64,000 bases of DNA from Burkholderia sp. L27(2015) (GCF_009765705.1 NZ_LMUX01000021.1:663518-727517), one strand, 5' to 3'. Counted from the stretch's first letter, positions 27,532-36,552 are shown. Notes: generated by a model from the sequence alone, not told the origin. Numbers and translations are program-made.

Positions 27532-28134
27532 CTATCGGGGCGGGCGGTGAATGAATTCGTTGTCGTTGCTCGCGCCACGATAAATCAGTACGCCTGATTG
27601 CTTGCTCACGCTACGGGATGGTTGGGCGATATTTTTTGCCGACTTGGGTGTCTCGATCACATCCGTCGAGCGCGGGAAATTACTGGGCAAAGGTGGAGGC
27701 AAATCGCCCACCTGATTCCAGCCTACGAGGATGGCGTAGATTTGCTGGCCGTACTGGTCGCGCAGCGCCGGCGTTGCGGAATGGTAAGCACCGACTGCCT
27801 GCCAAGTGTCGCCGTAGCGCAGCATTTGCCGGCGCAGATGCCAGGCGCCGATATACACGTTGGCGCATGGTTGCATCAGCGTGTCGAGCGAGATGCCGTA
27901 TTGCGACAGCGCCGGCATATGAACGGAGTTGATCTGCATCAGGCCGTAATCGACCGTACCGTTGTTGTTGGAGTGTGTCGCGTCCGCATGGTTATGTGAC
28001 TCTTGCCAAGCGATCGCGCGCAACAACATGGGATTGACATGTTCATAGGCCGCAGCCTCGTCAAAGCAATCGGCATGCGCCGCTTGGCCGATCGCGAGCG
28101 CCGCAAGCGCAAACGATACGCGGGCCCAGCGCAT
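27532..28134 (-). CDS. Secreted lytic transglycosylase (SLT domain)
   Basis: 200 residues. A signal peptide ends at AHA (before DCFDEAAAYEHVNP), then an SLT/IagB-like domain follows with catalytic Glu in IAWQESHNH, the GLMQI motif and the AYHS loop. It cleaves peptidoglycan in the periplasm. The C-terminal 60 residues are Pro/Ser-rich and unconserved. The start at 28134 gives a compact signal peptide; an ATG at 28182 is an alternative. Neither has a clear ribosome-binding site. Confidence 0.85.
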   Translation of the reverse strand: MRWARVSFALAALAIGQAAHADCFDEAAAYEHVNPMLLRAIAWQESHNHADATHSNNNGTVDYGLMQINSVHMPALSQYGISLDTLMQPCANVYIGAWHLRRQMLRYGDTWQAVGAYHSATPALRDQYGQQIYAILVGWNQVGDLPPPLPSNFPRSTDVIETPKSAKNIAQPSRSVSKQSGVLIYRGASNDNEFIHRPPR

Positions 28135-28364
28135 AATGTGCCAGGTTAGTCGTAACGGTTTCAAACTGGCGCGCTGTTGCATAAGGACGAGTGGCAAGGT
28201 CGGATCGGCCGGAAACGATGCAGCGGATTTGCGAATTCAGTGGAACAGCGCAACGAGCGGCGCAACAAGCAGCCTTTTGCCGTGAGCGAGATCAACCTTC
28301 GCCCCCGTACTTTGAGCGACAATAGTGCGCCCGTCACTTTTTTGCTCATTATAGAGGTTGCAGC

Positions 28365-28526
28365 ATGCGTTCTTACTATCCCCGTGCAGTCCCCGGTTCG
28401 TCTTTCCGGGCCACGTCGGCCTCGCGTCGTCGTCAGGCAGGACTGACCTTATTGCGTCTCATGCTGTTGCTGGGTGCCATCGGTATCGTGTTGACGATTG
28501 CCGCGCACTACCTGCTCGCACACTGA
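28365..28526 (+). CDS. Small single-pass membrane peptide with prepilin-like segment
   Basis: 53 residues: a Ser/Arg-rich head (residues 1-24, ending SRRRQAG), then one hydrophobic helix starting LTLLRLMLLLGAIGIV and a short tail HYLLAH. AGAGG lies seven bases before the ATG. The start of the helix resembles the prepilin cleavage motif G-FTLxELM, but Arg replaces the Glu at +5, so processing is doubtful. Function unknown. Confidence 0.6.
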   Translation: MRSYYPRAVPGSSFRATSASRRRQAGLTLLRLMLLLGAIGIVLTIAAHYLLAH

Positions 28527-28606
28527 ACGTATGCCCTAATTACACCGCGCCTCAGTGCGTTGCCGAGTCGCGAACTCGCGCTAGGCTAAAATGGTCGGAA
28601 CAAGGC

Positions 28607-28658
28607 ACCGTAACGAATCACGGTAACAAATCATGAAAAAAACGCGCGGTAATAAATC
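28607..28658. repeat. 13-bp degenerate tandem array before the OprM-type gene
   Basis: Four 13-base units (28607, 28620, 28633, 28646), three of them close to (a/g)c(c/g)gtaa(c/t)(a/g)aatc. It lies 80 bases after the stop of the small membrane peptide. Confidence 0.75.
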
Positions 28659-28820
28659 GTAAGGTCGCCGCCGGCTCACGTAACCCGCGGCAAATCCGCA
28701 GCAGATATCCTGTTCGCGACCCGCACCCAGCCTTTCATCGTAACCTTCACCTCAGGATTGCCCATGCGACTTGCCCGCCTCTCTCACCGCGCCGCGCCAC
28801 GAATCACGGCGAGAGGAACG

Positions 28821-30272
28821 ATGCGTCTGTCGCGTCTGGGATTGCGTGCGGTGCTGCTGACCAGCCTGTTGGCGGGCTGCACGGTGGGTCCCGATTACAA
28901 ACGTCCAGCGGTGGCAGTGCCGGCGCAGTTCAAGGAAGCTGCACCGGGATGGAAGACCGCGCAACCTGATGATCAAAGCACGCGCGGTCCGTGGTGGGAA
29001 GTGTTCAACGATCCCGAGCTCAACGCGCTGGAAGTGCGCGTGAATGCGGCGAACCAGACGGTGGCGAGTTTTGAGGCAGCTTACCGGCAGGCCAACGCGT
29101 TGGTATCCCAAGCGAATGCCGCGTATTTTCCGACCTTGGGGCTATCGGCCAGCCACACACGCTCGAAATCGTCGTCGGCCAGCTTCAGCACGGGCAGTAC
29201 AAACCTGAGCACGCCGGGCCGCATCAGCAACGACAATTCGACCTCGCTCGACGCTTCATGGGAACCCGATCTCTGGGGCAAAATCCGGCGCCAGGTCGCG
29301 GGAGAGAAAGACAGTGCGCAAAGTGCCGCCGCCAATCTCGCCAATGCACAGCTCTCGGCACAGGGCACCCTGGCCCAGACCTATTTTCAACTGCGCGCGC
29401 TGGACGCTGCACAGCAACTGCTCGACTCGACGGTGGTTGCTTTCCAGAAATCGCTAGACCTGACTCAGAATCGGTATAACCAAGGCGTCGCCGCGCGCTC
29501 CGACGTGCTGACCGCACAAACCCAGTTGCAACAGGCGCAGGCGGCCGCGTTGGACAACGGCATCCTGCGTGCTCAATACGAGCACGCCATCGCGGTGCTG
29601 ATCGGCGAACCCGCATCGACGTTCACGCTTGCACAGGTGCCGCTTGCGGCGACCCCGCCCGCTATCCCGTCGCAACTGCCGTCCACACTGCTGGAGCGAC
29701 GCCCCGACGTAGCGGCGGCCGAACGAAACGCGGCCGCGGCCAACGAGCAAATCGGTGTTGCGATCTCGGCCTACTATCCGACTTTGACGTTGTCGGCATC
29801 AGGTGGGTTTGAGAGTAGCTCAATCAGCAATTGGCTGACGGCTCCGGCGCGTTTCTGGACTCTGGGCCCGCAGCTCGCAGGCACCTTGTTCGACGGTGGC
29901 TTGCGCGCGGCCCAGACGGATGCTGCCCGTGCGACTTATGACCAGAATGTCGCGACTTATCGCGGGACGGTGTTGTCGGCATTCCAGGATGTCGAAGACA
30001 ATCTCGCCTCGCTGCGGATCCTTGCTCAGGAAGTCGAGATCAACCGCGCAGCTGCGCAATCGGCCGATCAGGCGCTCGATATTCTTCTCAATCAATATAA
30101 AGCCGGCACCGCCACCTATTTGCAGGTGATTGTTGCGCAAACCACCGCCTATTCGGCGCACCGCACGCTGGTCAACACCAACGGCAGCCGGATGGTCTCG
30201 GCGGTAGGCTTGATCAAGGCGTTGGGTGGCGGTTGGGATGCCAGCGAGCTGTCTGTCGCGAAGCACGGTTGA
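28821..30272 (+). CDS. OprM/NodT-type outer-membrane efflux lipoprotein
   Basis: 483 residues. Lipoprotein signal with lipobox LLAG-C, then CTVGPDYKRP, the hallmark opening of RND outer-membrane factors. Two OEP repeats follow with long coiled-coil helices. AGAGGAA precedes the ATG at 28821; an in-frame ATG at 28764 also has AGGA upstream but gives an overlong signal. No membrane-fusion protein or RND pump is adjacent, so it probably serves pumps encoded elsewhere. Confidence 0.92.
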   Translation: MRLSRLGLRAVLLTSLLAGCTVGPDYKRPAVAVPAQFKEAAPGWKTAQPDDQSTRGPWWEVFNDPELNALEVRVNAANQTVASFEAAYRQANALVSQANAAYFPTLGLSASHTRSKSSSASFSTGSTNLSTPGRISNDNSTSLDASWEPDLWGKIRRQVAGEKDSAQSAAANLANAQLSAQGTLAQTYFQLRALDAAQQLLDSTVVAFQKSLDLTQNRYNQGVAARSDVLTAQTQLQQAQAAALDNGILRAQYEHAIAVLIGEPASTFTLAQVPLAATPPAIPSQLPSTLLERRPDVAAAERNAAAANEQIGVAISAYYPTLTLSASGGFESSSISNWLTAPARFWTLGPQLAGTLFDGGLRAAQTDAARATYDQNVATYRGTVLSAFQDVEDNLASLRILAQEVEINRAAAQSADQALDILLNQYKAGTATYLQVIVAQTTAYSAHRTLVNTNGSRMVSAVGLIKALGGGWDASELSVAKHG

Positions 30273-30364
30273 ATCGGCCCGGTTGAATTAGCGCGGTTGA
30301 ACCAGCGGGCCTGATTTAGTACGCTTGAGTCGGCATGGTTGACCAGCGCGGCCGAATCGCCGCG
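30267..30364. repeat. 14-bp degenerate tandem array across the OprM gene stop codon
   Basis: Seven consecutive 14-base units (starts 30267, 30281, 30295, 30309, 30323, 30337, 30351). The first three begin ggttgaa; later ones drift to gcctgat, gcttgag, ggttgac, gccgaat. The TGA stop of the gene lies in unit one. It fills most of the gap before the convergent gshA stop. Confidence 0.85.
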
Positions 30365-30409
30365 CAGCGCTAACGTACCGGTCAGCGCTGGCGCAGGCGC
30401 AGGCGTTGC

Positions 30410-32056
30410 CTAAGGCGCCGACAGCGGCGATGCCACGTCGAAGGTCCGATACGCTTCGATATACGCATCGAAATCGCTCGCTTCGTCGCGTTCAAGACGT
30501 TGCTGCTCGGCAAGTGAAGCGCGTGTCAGCTCTTCGAAGTACGCGCTTTGCCCTGCTTCGAGCGGACGCGCCCGAAAGCCCCGCGCATGCTCCTCACTGA
30601 TTTGCAGCGCAAATTGCGCGAGACTTTGCTTGCGCGAGCGCAGGGTTTCCAGAACGCGTGCCGATGGCGTCAGCGACAGATCATCGAGCTTGGCGCGTTG
30701 TGTCGCAATCGCTGTGCAATGACTATCGCTCGTGCAGCGAGTGCCGCGAGCATGATCGAGTGCCTGCGCCGCTTGCTCGATTTGCTCGAACAACTCGCGC
30801 GCCCATTCCTGCATATCGAGTGCCACGCCGTTGCGGCGCAACTGCAAACCCGGGCGACGACCTTGCGTGACGACCTGCGCAAAATTGGCGTTGGCCTCGT
30901 CGTGTTCGGCGCGCGCCAGCAGCGGGCTATCCTGCAGCGCACAGAACAGTAGGAACGCATCGAGAAAGCGCGCGGTCGGTAACGCGATGCCGGTGGGCTC
31001 GAACGGGTCGATATCGAGGCAGCGCACTTCGACGTATTGAATCCCGCGCGAGGACAAGGCGCGCAGAGGACGCTCGCCTGAGTTAATCACGCGCTTGGGA
31101 CGGATCGTCGAATAGAACTCGTTTTCTATTTGTAAAACATTGGTATTGATCTGTACCCACTCGTGGCCTTGCCGCGTGCCGATTTTCTCGTAGGCCGGAT
31201 GCGGTTGGCTGACGGCGCGCGCGAGGCTCTCGACATAGGCCGCGAGCGTATCGTAGTTGGGCGCCATGCCCGCTTGCGCCGGGTTGTTCTGATAACCGAG
31301 ATCGCTCATGCGCAAACTGGTTGCATAAGGCAGGAACAGCGTATCGGCGTCCAGCGTTTCGAGCTGATGCGCGTGGCCGCGCAAGAAGTTGGTGCTCACA
31401 GCCGGCGACGCGCCGAACAACACCATCAGCAGCCAGCTATAACGCCTGAAATTGCGCAATAGCGCGAGATAGCGCTCGGACTGGAAATCGACAGAGGCCG
31501 CGTCGCTGTGCTCATGTTCTCGCAGCACGCGCCAGACATCGTCAGCCAGCGAGTAGTTGTAATGTATTCCCGCGATGCATTGCATCGAACGGCCGTAGCG
31601 TAGCGCCAAGCCGCGACGGTACACATGCTTGAGCCGACCGATGTTCGAGCTGCCGTATTCGGCGATCGGAATCTGGTCGTCGGCCGGCAATGCGCACGGC
31701 ATCGATTCGTTCCACAGCAGTTCCTGGCCGAGCTTGCTATAGACATGGCGATGCAGCGCATCGAGATAATCGAGGGTCATCGCCACATCCGGCTCGGCGG
31801 GCGTGATGATTTCAAGCAGTGCTTCGGAATAGTCGGTGGTGACGAGCGGATTTGTTAGTGCCGAGCCCAGCACGCGGGGGTGCGGTGTCATCGCCAGCGT
31901 TCCCTGCGGGGTGACTCGGAGGCTTTCTTTTTCGATTCCGCGCAACCCCTGCGCCAGCAAGTTGGGCGAGGGCGATGCGTCGCCTGCGTCATCCGTAAAT
32001 AGAGCGAGGCGTTGGGCAAATACGCCATAGGGCGCGGAAGAAAACGTGTTCGACAT
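30410..32056 (-). CDS. gshA: Glutamate-cysteine ligase
   Basis: 548 residues, the length of proteobacterial GshA. It carries LRGIEKESLRV near the N-terminus, GSSNIG, the GIHYNYS strand, and QIENEFYSTIRPKR plus GIQYVEVRCLDIDPF of the active site. Catalyses ATP-dependent gamma-glutamylcysteine synthesis, the first step of glutathione synthesis. Convergent with the OprM-type gene and upstream of no other glutathione gene here. Confidence 0.96.
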   Translation of the reverse strand: MSNTFSSAPYGVFAQRLALFTDDAGDASPSPNLLAQGLRGIEKESLRVTPQGTLAMTPHPRVLGSALTNPLVTTDYSEALLEIITPAEPDVAMTLDYLDALHRHVYSKLGQELLWNESMPCALPADDQIPIAEYGSSNIGRLKHVYRRGLALRYGRSMQCIAGIHYNYSLADDVWRVLREHEHSDAASVDFQSERYLALLRNFRRYSWLLMVLFGASPAVSTNFLRGHAHQLETLDADTLFLPYATSLRMSDLGYQNNPAQAGMAPNYDTLAAYVESLARAVSQPHPAYEKIGTRQGHEWVQINTNVLQIENEFYSTIRPKRVINSGERPLRALSSRGIQYVEVRCLDIDPFEPTGIALPTARFLDAFLLFCALQDSPLLARAEHDEANANFAQVVTQGRRPGLQLRRNGVALDMQEWARELFEQIEQAAQALDHARGTRCTSDSHCTAIATQRAKLDDLSLTPSARVLETLRSRKQSLAQFALQISEEHARGFRARPLEAGQSAYFEELTRASLAEQQRLERDEASDFDAYIEAYRTFDVASPLSAP

Positions 32057-32125
32057 GAGTGGCCAAGTGCGCGGCGCACTGGCGACGGGCCAGTTTGCAG
32101 CTATCGATAAGGTAGGCGCACTTTA

Positions 32126-33268
32126 TCATTCCCTCTCAGACCTTGCTTGAGCCCGCGCCAGCCGGGCCTCTGGCTCAGATAGACGTTCCTGATCGAGCAG
32201 GGCTGCTTTGCGCGCAAGCCCCCACCGGTAACCGGCCAGAGCACCGCTTTTTTGAACAATACGATGACACGGAATCAATAGCGCAACCGGGTTGCGCGCA
32301 CATGCACTGGCCACCGCGCGTACCTTGTTCGGGGCGCCCAACGCCTGGGCAAGTTCGGTGTAGCTCAGGGTGGTGCCATAAGGCACCTGCTGCAACTGTT
32401 GCCAGACTTGCTGCTGAAAAGCGGTGGCTTGCACGTCCAGGGGCATTTGCAGGAAACGCCGCTGGCCGCCCAGATAAGCGGTGATTTGCTCGAGCCAGGC
32501 GCCAAGCCGGCCCTGATCGGGTAGCAATTTCGCGTGATTGAATTGCGTATGGAGTTGGGCGAGCAAGGTCTCGCTGTCGTCGCCCAGCGCGAGCGCGCAT
32601 ACCCCTTTATCAGTAGCGGCGATCATGCAGGTGCCCAACGGCGTTTCGCAACTGGCGTATTCGATCGCGAGTCCGGCGGCACCCTTGCGGTAAGCGGCCG
32701 GCGACATGCCCAGAGTGTCGCGTACCGCGTGATACATACGTGAGGTCGAACCGAAACCGGCGGCGTGGGTCGCCACGGTGACGCTAGCGCCGGCGCTGAG
32801 CGCGTTTTTTAGCGTGGTCACCCGCAAACTGGCTTGATAGGCACGCGGGGACACGCCCAGCACACGCTTGAAGAGCCGTTGCAAGTGGAAGGGGCTCAGA
32901 TAAACCTGTGCGCTCAACTGCGCAAGTGTCATGCGCTGTTCAGGGTGGCGCGCCAGCACCGCGCAGGCGCGCTGCACCATTTCGACTTCACGTGGCACCG
33001 TGGTCGGTCGACAACGTTTACAGGGCCGGTAGCCGGCAGTCAATGCTTGCTCGGCATCGTCGAAGAATGTCACGTTCTCGCGGCGGGGCAAACGTGAGAC
33101 GCAACCCGGTCGGCAAAAAATACCGGTTGTGCGTACGGCGTAGAAAAAGGCTAGGGCCGCCGCTTCGTCTCGTTCGACCAATGCCGCCCAGCGCGCCGCG
33201 TCACTGGCGTAATCTGTCTGCGCTGCGGGTGCGTCGGAGCGCGATAAGGGGGAATAATTTGAGTTCAT
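32126..33268 (-). CDS. ada: Ada: methylphosphotriester/O6-methylguanine repair protein and regulator
   Basis: 380 residues in the complete Ada order. The N-terminal zinc domain has Cys52, Cys56, Cys83 and Cys86 (FCRPGC, CKRC). An AraC-type helix-turn-helix spans about 95-190, and the C-terminal alkyltransferase has the active-site Cys334 in IPCHRIV. It takes methyl groups from DNA and, when methylated, activates its own and other repair genes. No alkB follows in the window. Confidence 0.95.
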   Translation of the reverse strand: MNSNYSPLSRSDAPAAQTDYASDAARWAALVERDEAAALAFFYAVRTTGIFCRPGCVSRLPRRENVTFFDDAEQALTAGYRPCKRCRPTTVPREVEMVQRACAVLARHPEQRMTLAQLSAQVYLSPFHLQRLFKRVLGVSPRAYQASLRVTTLKNALSAGASVTVATHAAGFGSTSRMYHAVRDTLGMSPAAYRKGAAGLAIEYASCETPLGTCMIAATDKGVCALALGDDSETLLAQLHTQFNHAKLLPDQGRLGAWLEQITAYLGGQRRFLQMPLDVQATAFQQQVWQQLQQVPYGTTLSYTELAQALGAPNKVRAVASACARNPVALLIPCHRIVQKSGALAGYRWGLARKAALLDQERLSEPEARLARAQARSERE

Positions 33269-33410
33269 AGCCTTACTTTAGCGATGCCAGACTCTTTTTG
33301 CGGCCCGAAACTTGCTGTTACATTGGGTCGGCCCGACTCGCAGAAGACCGCCCAGTATAGAAAACAAGCGTTGCTGATAAACAACATGTTGGAAAACCCT
33401 AATATAGGTG

Positions 33411-33439
33411 TTGCAACGCAACATGCTTTCCGCTATATT
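33411..33439 (+). promoter_or_regulatory. Promoter of a candidate small RNA
   Basis: -35 TTGCAA (33411-33416) and -10 TATATT (33434-33439) separated by exactly 17 bases. No protein-coding start follows before the terminator at 33480-33506. Confidence 0.6.
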
Positions 33440-33445
33440 TGAGCT

Positions 33446-33506
33446 GTCTCCTCCATGTCTCCTCCTGATATGGATTCCGCCCGCTCCTCGTGAGCGGGTT
33501 TTTTTT
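33446..33506 (+). ncRNA. Candidate small RNA with two anti-Shine-Dalgarno motifs
   Basis: About 60 nt from the predicted start to a strong intrinsic terminator. It holds CTCCTCC twice (33448-33454 and 33459-33465). The second copy forms the loop of a hairpin (stem 33453-33459 with 33467-33473, loop TCCTCCT), ideal for pairing with GGAGGA ribosome-binding sites. Small RNAs with such loops are known in alpha- and betaproteobacteria (for example the CcsR type). It lies in the 33269-33700 gap between ada and a porin gene. Confidence 0.65.
33480..33506 (+). terminator. Terminator of the candidate small RNA
   Basis: Stem CCCGCTC/GAGCGGG (33480-33486 with 33492-33498, five-base loop) followed by eight Ts. 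Confidence 0.92.
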
Positions 33507-33700
33507 GCCCAAAAATCGGCCGAGAAGGTAGAGCGACAGGTTTGCGGCACGGCCGACCGAGCGCGTAAATACGGCCGTCGAGATTCAATTCTGCGCTCTG
33601 GGCGGTGATAATGCGACAGCCCCAAGAAAAGCCGCCACCTCCGATACACTGCTACCGAAGGCGTACAGCGCTCATTCGCCCACCTCTGATGCGGTTCACG

Positions 33701-34594
33701 ATGAAATTTTCGATGCACTCTTATCTGCCACCGCTAGTCACGCTGTGCGTTGCCCTGTCGCTGACAACCGCCACCGGCGTCGCGCACGCGCAATCGAGCC
33801 CGACGTCCTCTGCCTCACCCGCGGCCGCATCTGCCGTAGCTACACCCTCCACAGCAACAACTTCCGCAGCGACATCGGCGGCAGTAGGATCGGTGCCGCC
33901 TCAGTCGGATTGGGTCGTTACATTGGGTGCTGGGGTCATGGTCGGGCCGAAATATCCCGGCAGCAACTCGATGCGCTTCCAGCCGATTCCGGCTATCGAT
34001 ATCGAATACAAGAACCTGTTGTTCGCCAAGCAAGACATGCCGCTAGGCGTGTATTTTATCAACACGCCGGTTTGGAGCGCCGGCTTGGCGGTGCAGTACG
34101 ATAATACCCAGCGCCGCCCCAGCGACAATCCGGCACTCGCGGCGATAGGCGGCGTCGATTCGACCTATCGAGCCAAGTTGTTCGGTTCCTACACCTTGTC
34201 GGCTCTGACGTTTTCCACTTCGGCCGCGCAGGATATCGGCGGTCATTCGGAAGGCCTGTTGATCGACGCGAATGTGATTGGCACGTTGCCGCTGGGTTCG
34301 AAGTGGTATCTGAGTGCGGGGCCCGGTACTACCTGGGGTAACAGCCAGTATCAGAACACCTTCTTCGGCGTGAACCAGGCGCAAAGCGCCGCGTCGGGGC
34401 TGCCGCAATACCAGGCCCACGCGGGGCTGCGCGATATCTACCTGAGTTTTGAAGCCGATTATCTGATTACCAAGCATTGGACAGCCACGGCCACGGTCAA
34501 AATCGCGCAGCTGCAAAGCAGCGCAGCCCACGGGCCGGTTACGCAAAGCCGCCAGCAGACGACTACGACGGCGGCGCTGTCTTACACGTTCTAA
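33701..34594 (+). CDS. MipA/OmpV-family outer-membrane protein
   Basis: 297 residues. Signal peptide ending AHA, then a 45-residue Ser/Ala/Thr-rich linker, then a beta-barrel of the MipA/OmpV type starting DWVVTLGAGVMVGPKYPGS and ending in the C-terminal Phe (AALSYTF) used for outer-membrane insertion. The in-frame ATG at 33689 is an alternative start; ribosome-binding signals are poor for both. Family members scaffold peptidoglycan enzymes or act as small porins; no specific role is evident. Confidence 0.85.
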   Translation: MKFSMHSYLPPLVTLCVALSLTTATGVAHAQSSPTSSASPAAASAVATPSTATTSAATSAAVGSVPPQSDWVVTLGAGVMVGPKYPGSNSMRFQPIPAIDIEYKNLLFAKQDMPLGVYFINTPVWSAGLAVQYDNTQRRPSDNPALAAIGGVDSTYRAKLFGSYTLSALTFSTSAAQDIGGHSEGLLIDANVIGTLPLGSKWYLSAGPGTTWGNSQYQNTFFGVNQAQSAASGLPQYQAHAGLRDIYLSFEADYLITKHWTATATVKIAQLQSSAAHGPVTQSRQQTTTTAALSYTF

Positions 34595-34656
34595 CTGCGA
34601 CGTTTTAACCCCGAGAGGCTGCAACCCCGAGGCTTTAAACCCGGCGTTCTAAGTCG
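34586..34656. repeat. 14-bp degenerate tandem array across the MipA-like gene stop codon
   Basis: Units at 34586 (acgttctaactgcg), 34600 (acgttttaaccccg), a 16-base variant at 34614, 34630 (aggctttaaacccg) and a 13-base one at 34644. The TAA stop is in unit one. Confidence 0.75.
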
Positions 34657-34694
34657 TTTTAGGTTGGCACGAGGCAGAGCCTGCGTTCGCCGGT

Positions 34695-35249
34695 TCACCG
34701 ACGATCCGGTTCCTTGAGCACAGTCCATTCCACGGCCACTGGATCGGCGTCGGCGGCGCCTACCCACACCTGGCCGTCCTGGATCGTGCATTGCAGCCGC
34801 ATGGTCCGTTGCGCCAGGGTCGCGAGCGACGCGGCCACGCCATCCGCCAGGCTCAGCACGGTCAAATTACGCGCCCGGTCGAGTTTGCCACGGATAGGCT
34901 GCCACCATAAATCGGCGACCCGGCCCGAATACGCGCACAGCCAAACCTGGTCGGCGCGTCCACAGGCCTTGAGCAGCCGGCGTTCATCAGGCTGTCCGAC
35001 CTCGATCCATTGTTCGATGCGCCCGGTCAAGTCCCGACGCCATAGGTCGGGCTCATCGACATCGCTCAAACCCTTGCAGAATTCGAGCCGTTCGTCGGCG
35101 TTCAAGGCAAAGGCGAGCAGCCGTACCATCATGCGTTCATCGGTTTCGGACGGATGGCGGGCGATCGTCAGCGCGTGGTCGGCGTAGTAGTGCCGCTCCA
35201 TGTCCGCGATCTGCAGCTCTGCTTTATAGATGGTTGATTTGATGGCCAT
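34695..35249 (-). CDS. yaeQ: YaeQ-family protein
   Basis: 184 residues, the typical YaeQ length. It starts MAIKSTIYKAELQIADMERHYY and has HPSETDERMMVRLLAFAL and DEPDLWRRDLTGRIEQWIEVGQPDE. The fold is related to PD-(D/E)XK nucleases, but the biochemical role is unknown. The ATG at 35249 starts the conserved sequence; the open frame upstream to 35432 is not conserved. Confidence 0.92.
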   Translation of the reverse strand: MAIKSTIYKAELQIADMERHYYADHALTIARHPSETDERMMVRLLAFALNADERLEFCKGLSDVDEPDLWRRDLTGRIEQWIEVGQPDERRLLKACGRADQVWLCAYSGRVADLWWQPIRGKLDRARNLTVLSLADGVAASLATLAQRTMRLQCTIQDGQVWVGAADADPVAVEWTVLKEPDRR

Positions 35250-35506
35250 GGGTCTACCGAGTTGCGGCTGAATTGCGATTATGCGCGAGCGGATGCGCGC
35301 TGCGCATGATGCCACAGCCGGCGCGACTCGCCCAAGATCCTCGCATTGGGCACCATGGCTGAGCGATGCGCGCGCTGTCGCGCCTATCACCGGTGGACTG
35401 TGTCGACGCGCCGGGCTACCATGCAGCGGCACGGCAACGTAAGCGCGATGATGGCGTAGCGCTCGATTGCCACCCCTACTCCGCTATTTGCCAACAAGGA
35501 TACGCG

Positions 35507-35710
35507 ATGATAAAAGCCCTCTTTGCCGCCTTGCTCGTCGGCGGCATCGTACTGATCGCGTTTGGCTTTCAGTCCCTGCATTCGCTTGGCAACGACGTAT
35601 CACGGTTTTTTACCGGTTCTCCCACCGATAAAACCATGATGCTGTTTGTCGGCGGCGCGGTGGCCGCGGCTGCCGGCCTATTCGGCCTCGCCTTCTCAAG
35701 TCGCCGTTGA
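35507..35710 (+). CDS. DUF3185-like small membrane protein
   Basis: 67 residues with two transmembrane helices (3-21 and 45-62) around NDVSRFFTGSPTDKTMM, a stretch typical of DUF3185 proteins. AAGGA lies seven bases before the ATG at 35507. Function unknown. Confidence 0.8.
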   Translation: MIKALFAALLVGGIVLIAFGFQSLHSLGNDVSRFFTGSPTDKTMMLFVGGAVAAAAGLFGLAFSSRR

Positions 35711-35766
35711 CCGCGACGGTGTGAGCACACTATGTGAGCGCAACGCGTGTAGGGTCATGCAACCGG

Positions 35767-36552
35767 TCAGACCGTCACGCCAGTAGCCGGGAGCACGATT
35801 TCCGGCTTGGTGGCTGAACGGGTACCGGGCACCGGCGCATTGTCGGCGCCGTGGTAGGTGAACACCAACGAGAGTTTGACGTCGGCGCTGGTATTCTTGC
35901 CTGCCGAATGCAAGGTGTTGCAGTGGAAAAACACTACGTCGCCCGCCCCCAGTTCGGGTGCGACGGCTGTCGCGATCAGCGACTGGTTTTCCGGCAGATC
36001 GGAGCGGAAGAATTTCGCGCCTTCGAAACGATCGGCTTCGAAGGCCATGCGGTGTGAGCCGGGCACGAACCACAGGCCACCGTTTTCGGCCGTTTCCGGC
36101 CCCAACGCGACCCACGTGGACATCAGGTCGTCGCGCTCGAATGCCCAATAACGGAAATCACGATGCCAGCCCGTCAAACTGCCATACGCCGGATGTTTAG
36201 TCATCAGGCAATTATGATGGGCACGCGACATCCATACGGTGCTGTCAAAATATTGCCGCAGCCACTCGCTGATTTGCGGGTCAGTCGCGCATGCCGCGAA
36301 GTCGGGATCTCGCCCATAGGCATCCAGCAGACGCCTGACCGTCTCTCCGCCGCGCGCATTACGCGATTCCGGGGCTCCGGGATAGCGCAGGTCTGCTTCG
36401 TATTCCAGTGGCCCCTGGCGTTGCGCCAACTGCTGCGCGGCCACGGCGCGCAGACGTGCGACCCGTGGCGGGCTGAGCAGCCCGCGCACGATCACATACC
36501 CCGTGTCGCGCAGCGTGGCGATTTGTTGCCCTATGTGGTTTGATGAAAGCAT
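35767..36552 (-). CDS. Phytanoyl-CoA dioxygenase (PhyH) family protein
   Basis: 261-residue non-haem Fe(II)/2-oxoglutarate oxygenase. Iron ligands HxD in GWHRDF and the distal His in FHCNTLHSAG; a basic residue follows in VKLSLVF for 2-oxoglutarate. Family members hydroxylate diverse small molecules including amino acids and ectoine; the substrate is not known. Monocistronic by position. Confidence 0.88.
   Translation of the reverse strand: MLSSNHIGQQIATLRDTGYVIVRGLLSPPRVARLRAVAAQQLAQRQGPLEYEADLRYPGAPESRNARGGETVRRLLDAYGRDPDFAACATDPQISEWLRQYFDSTVWMSRAHHNCLMTKHPAYGSLTGWHRDFRYWAFERDDLMSTWVALGPETAENGGLWFVPGSHRMAFEADRFEGAKFFRSDLPENQSLIATAVAPELGAGDVVFFHCNTLHSAGKNTSADVKLSLVFTYHGADNAPVPGTRSATKPEIVLPATGVTV

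Noticed and set aside
30267-30364. CRISPR array
   Set aside because: Units are 14 bp, contiguous and degenerate, with no spacers and no cas genes nearby.
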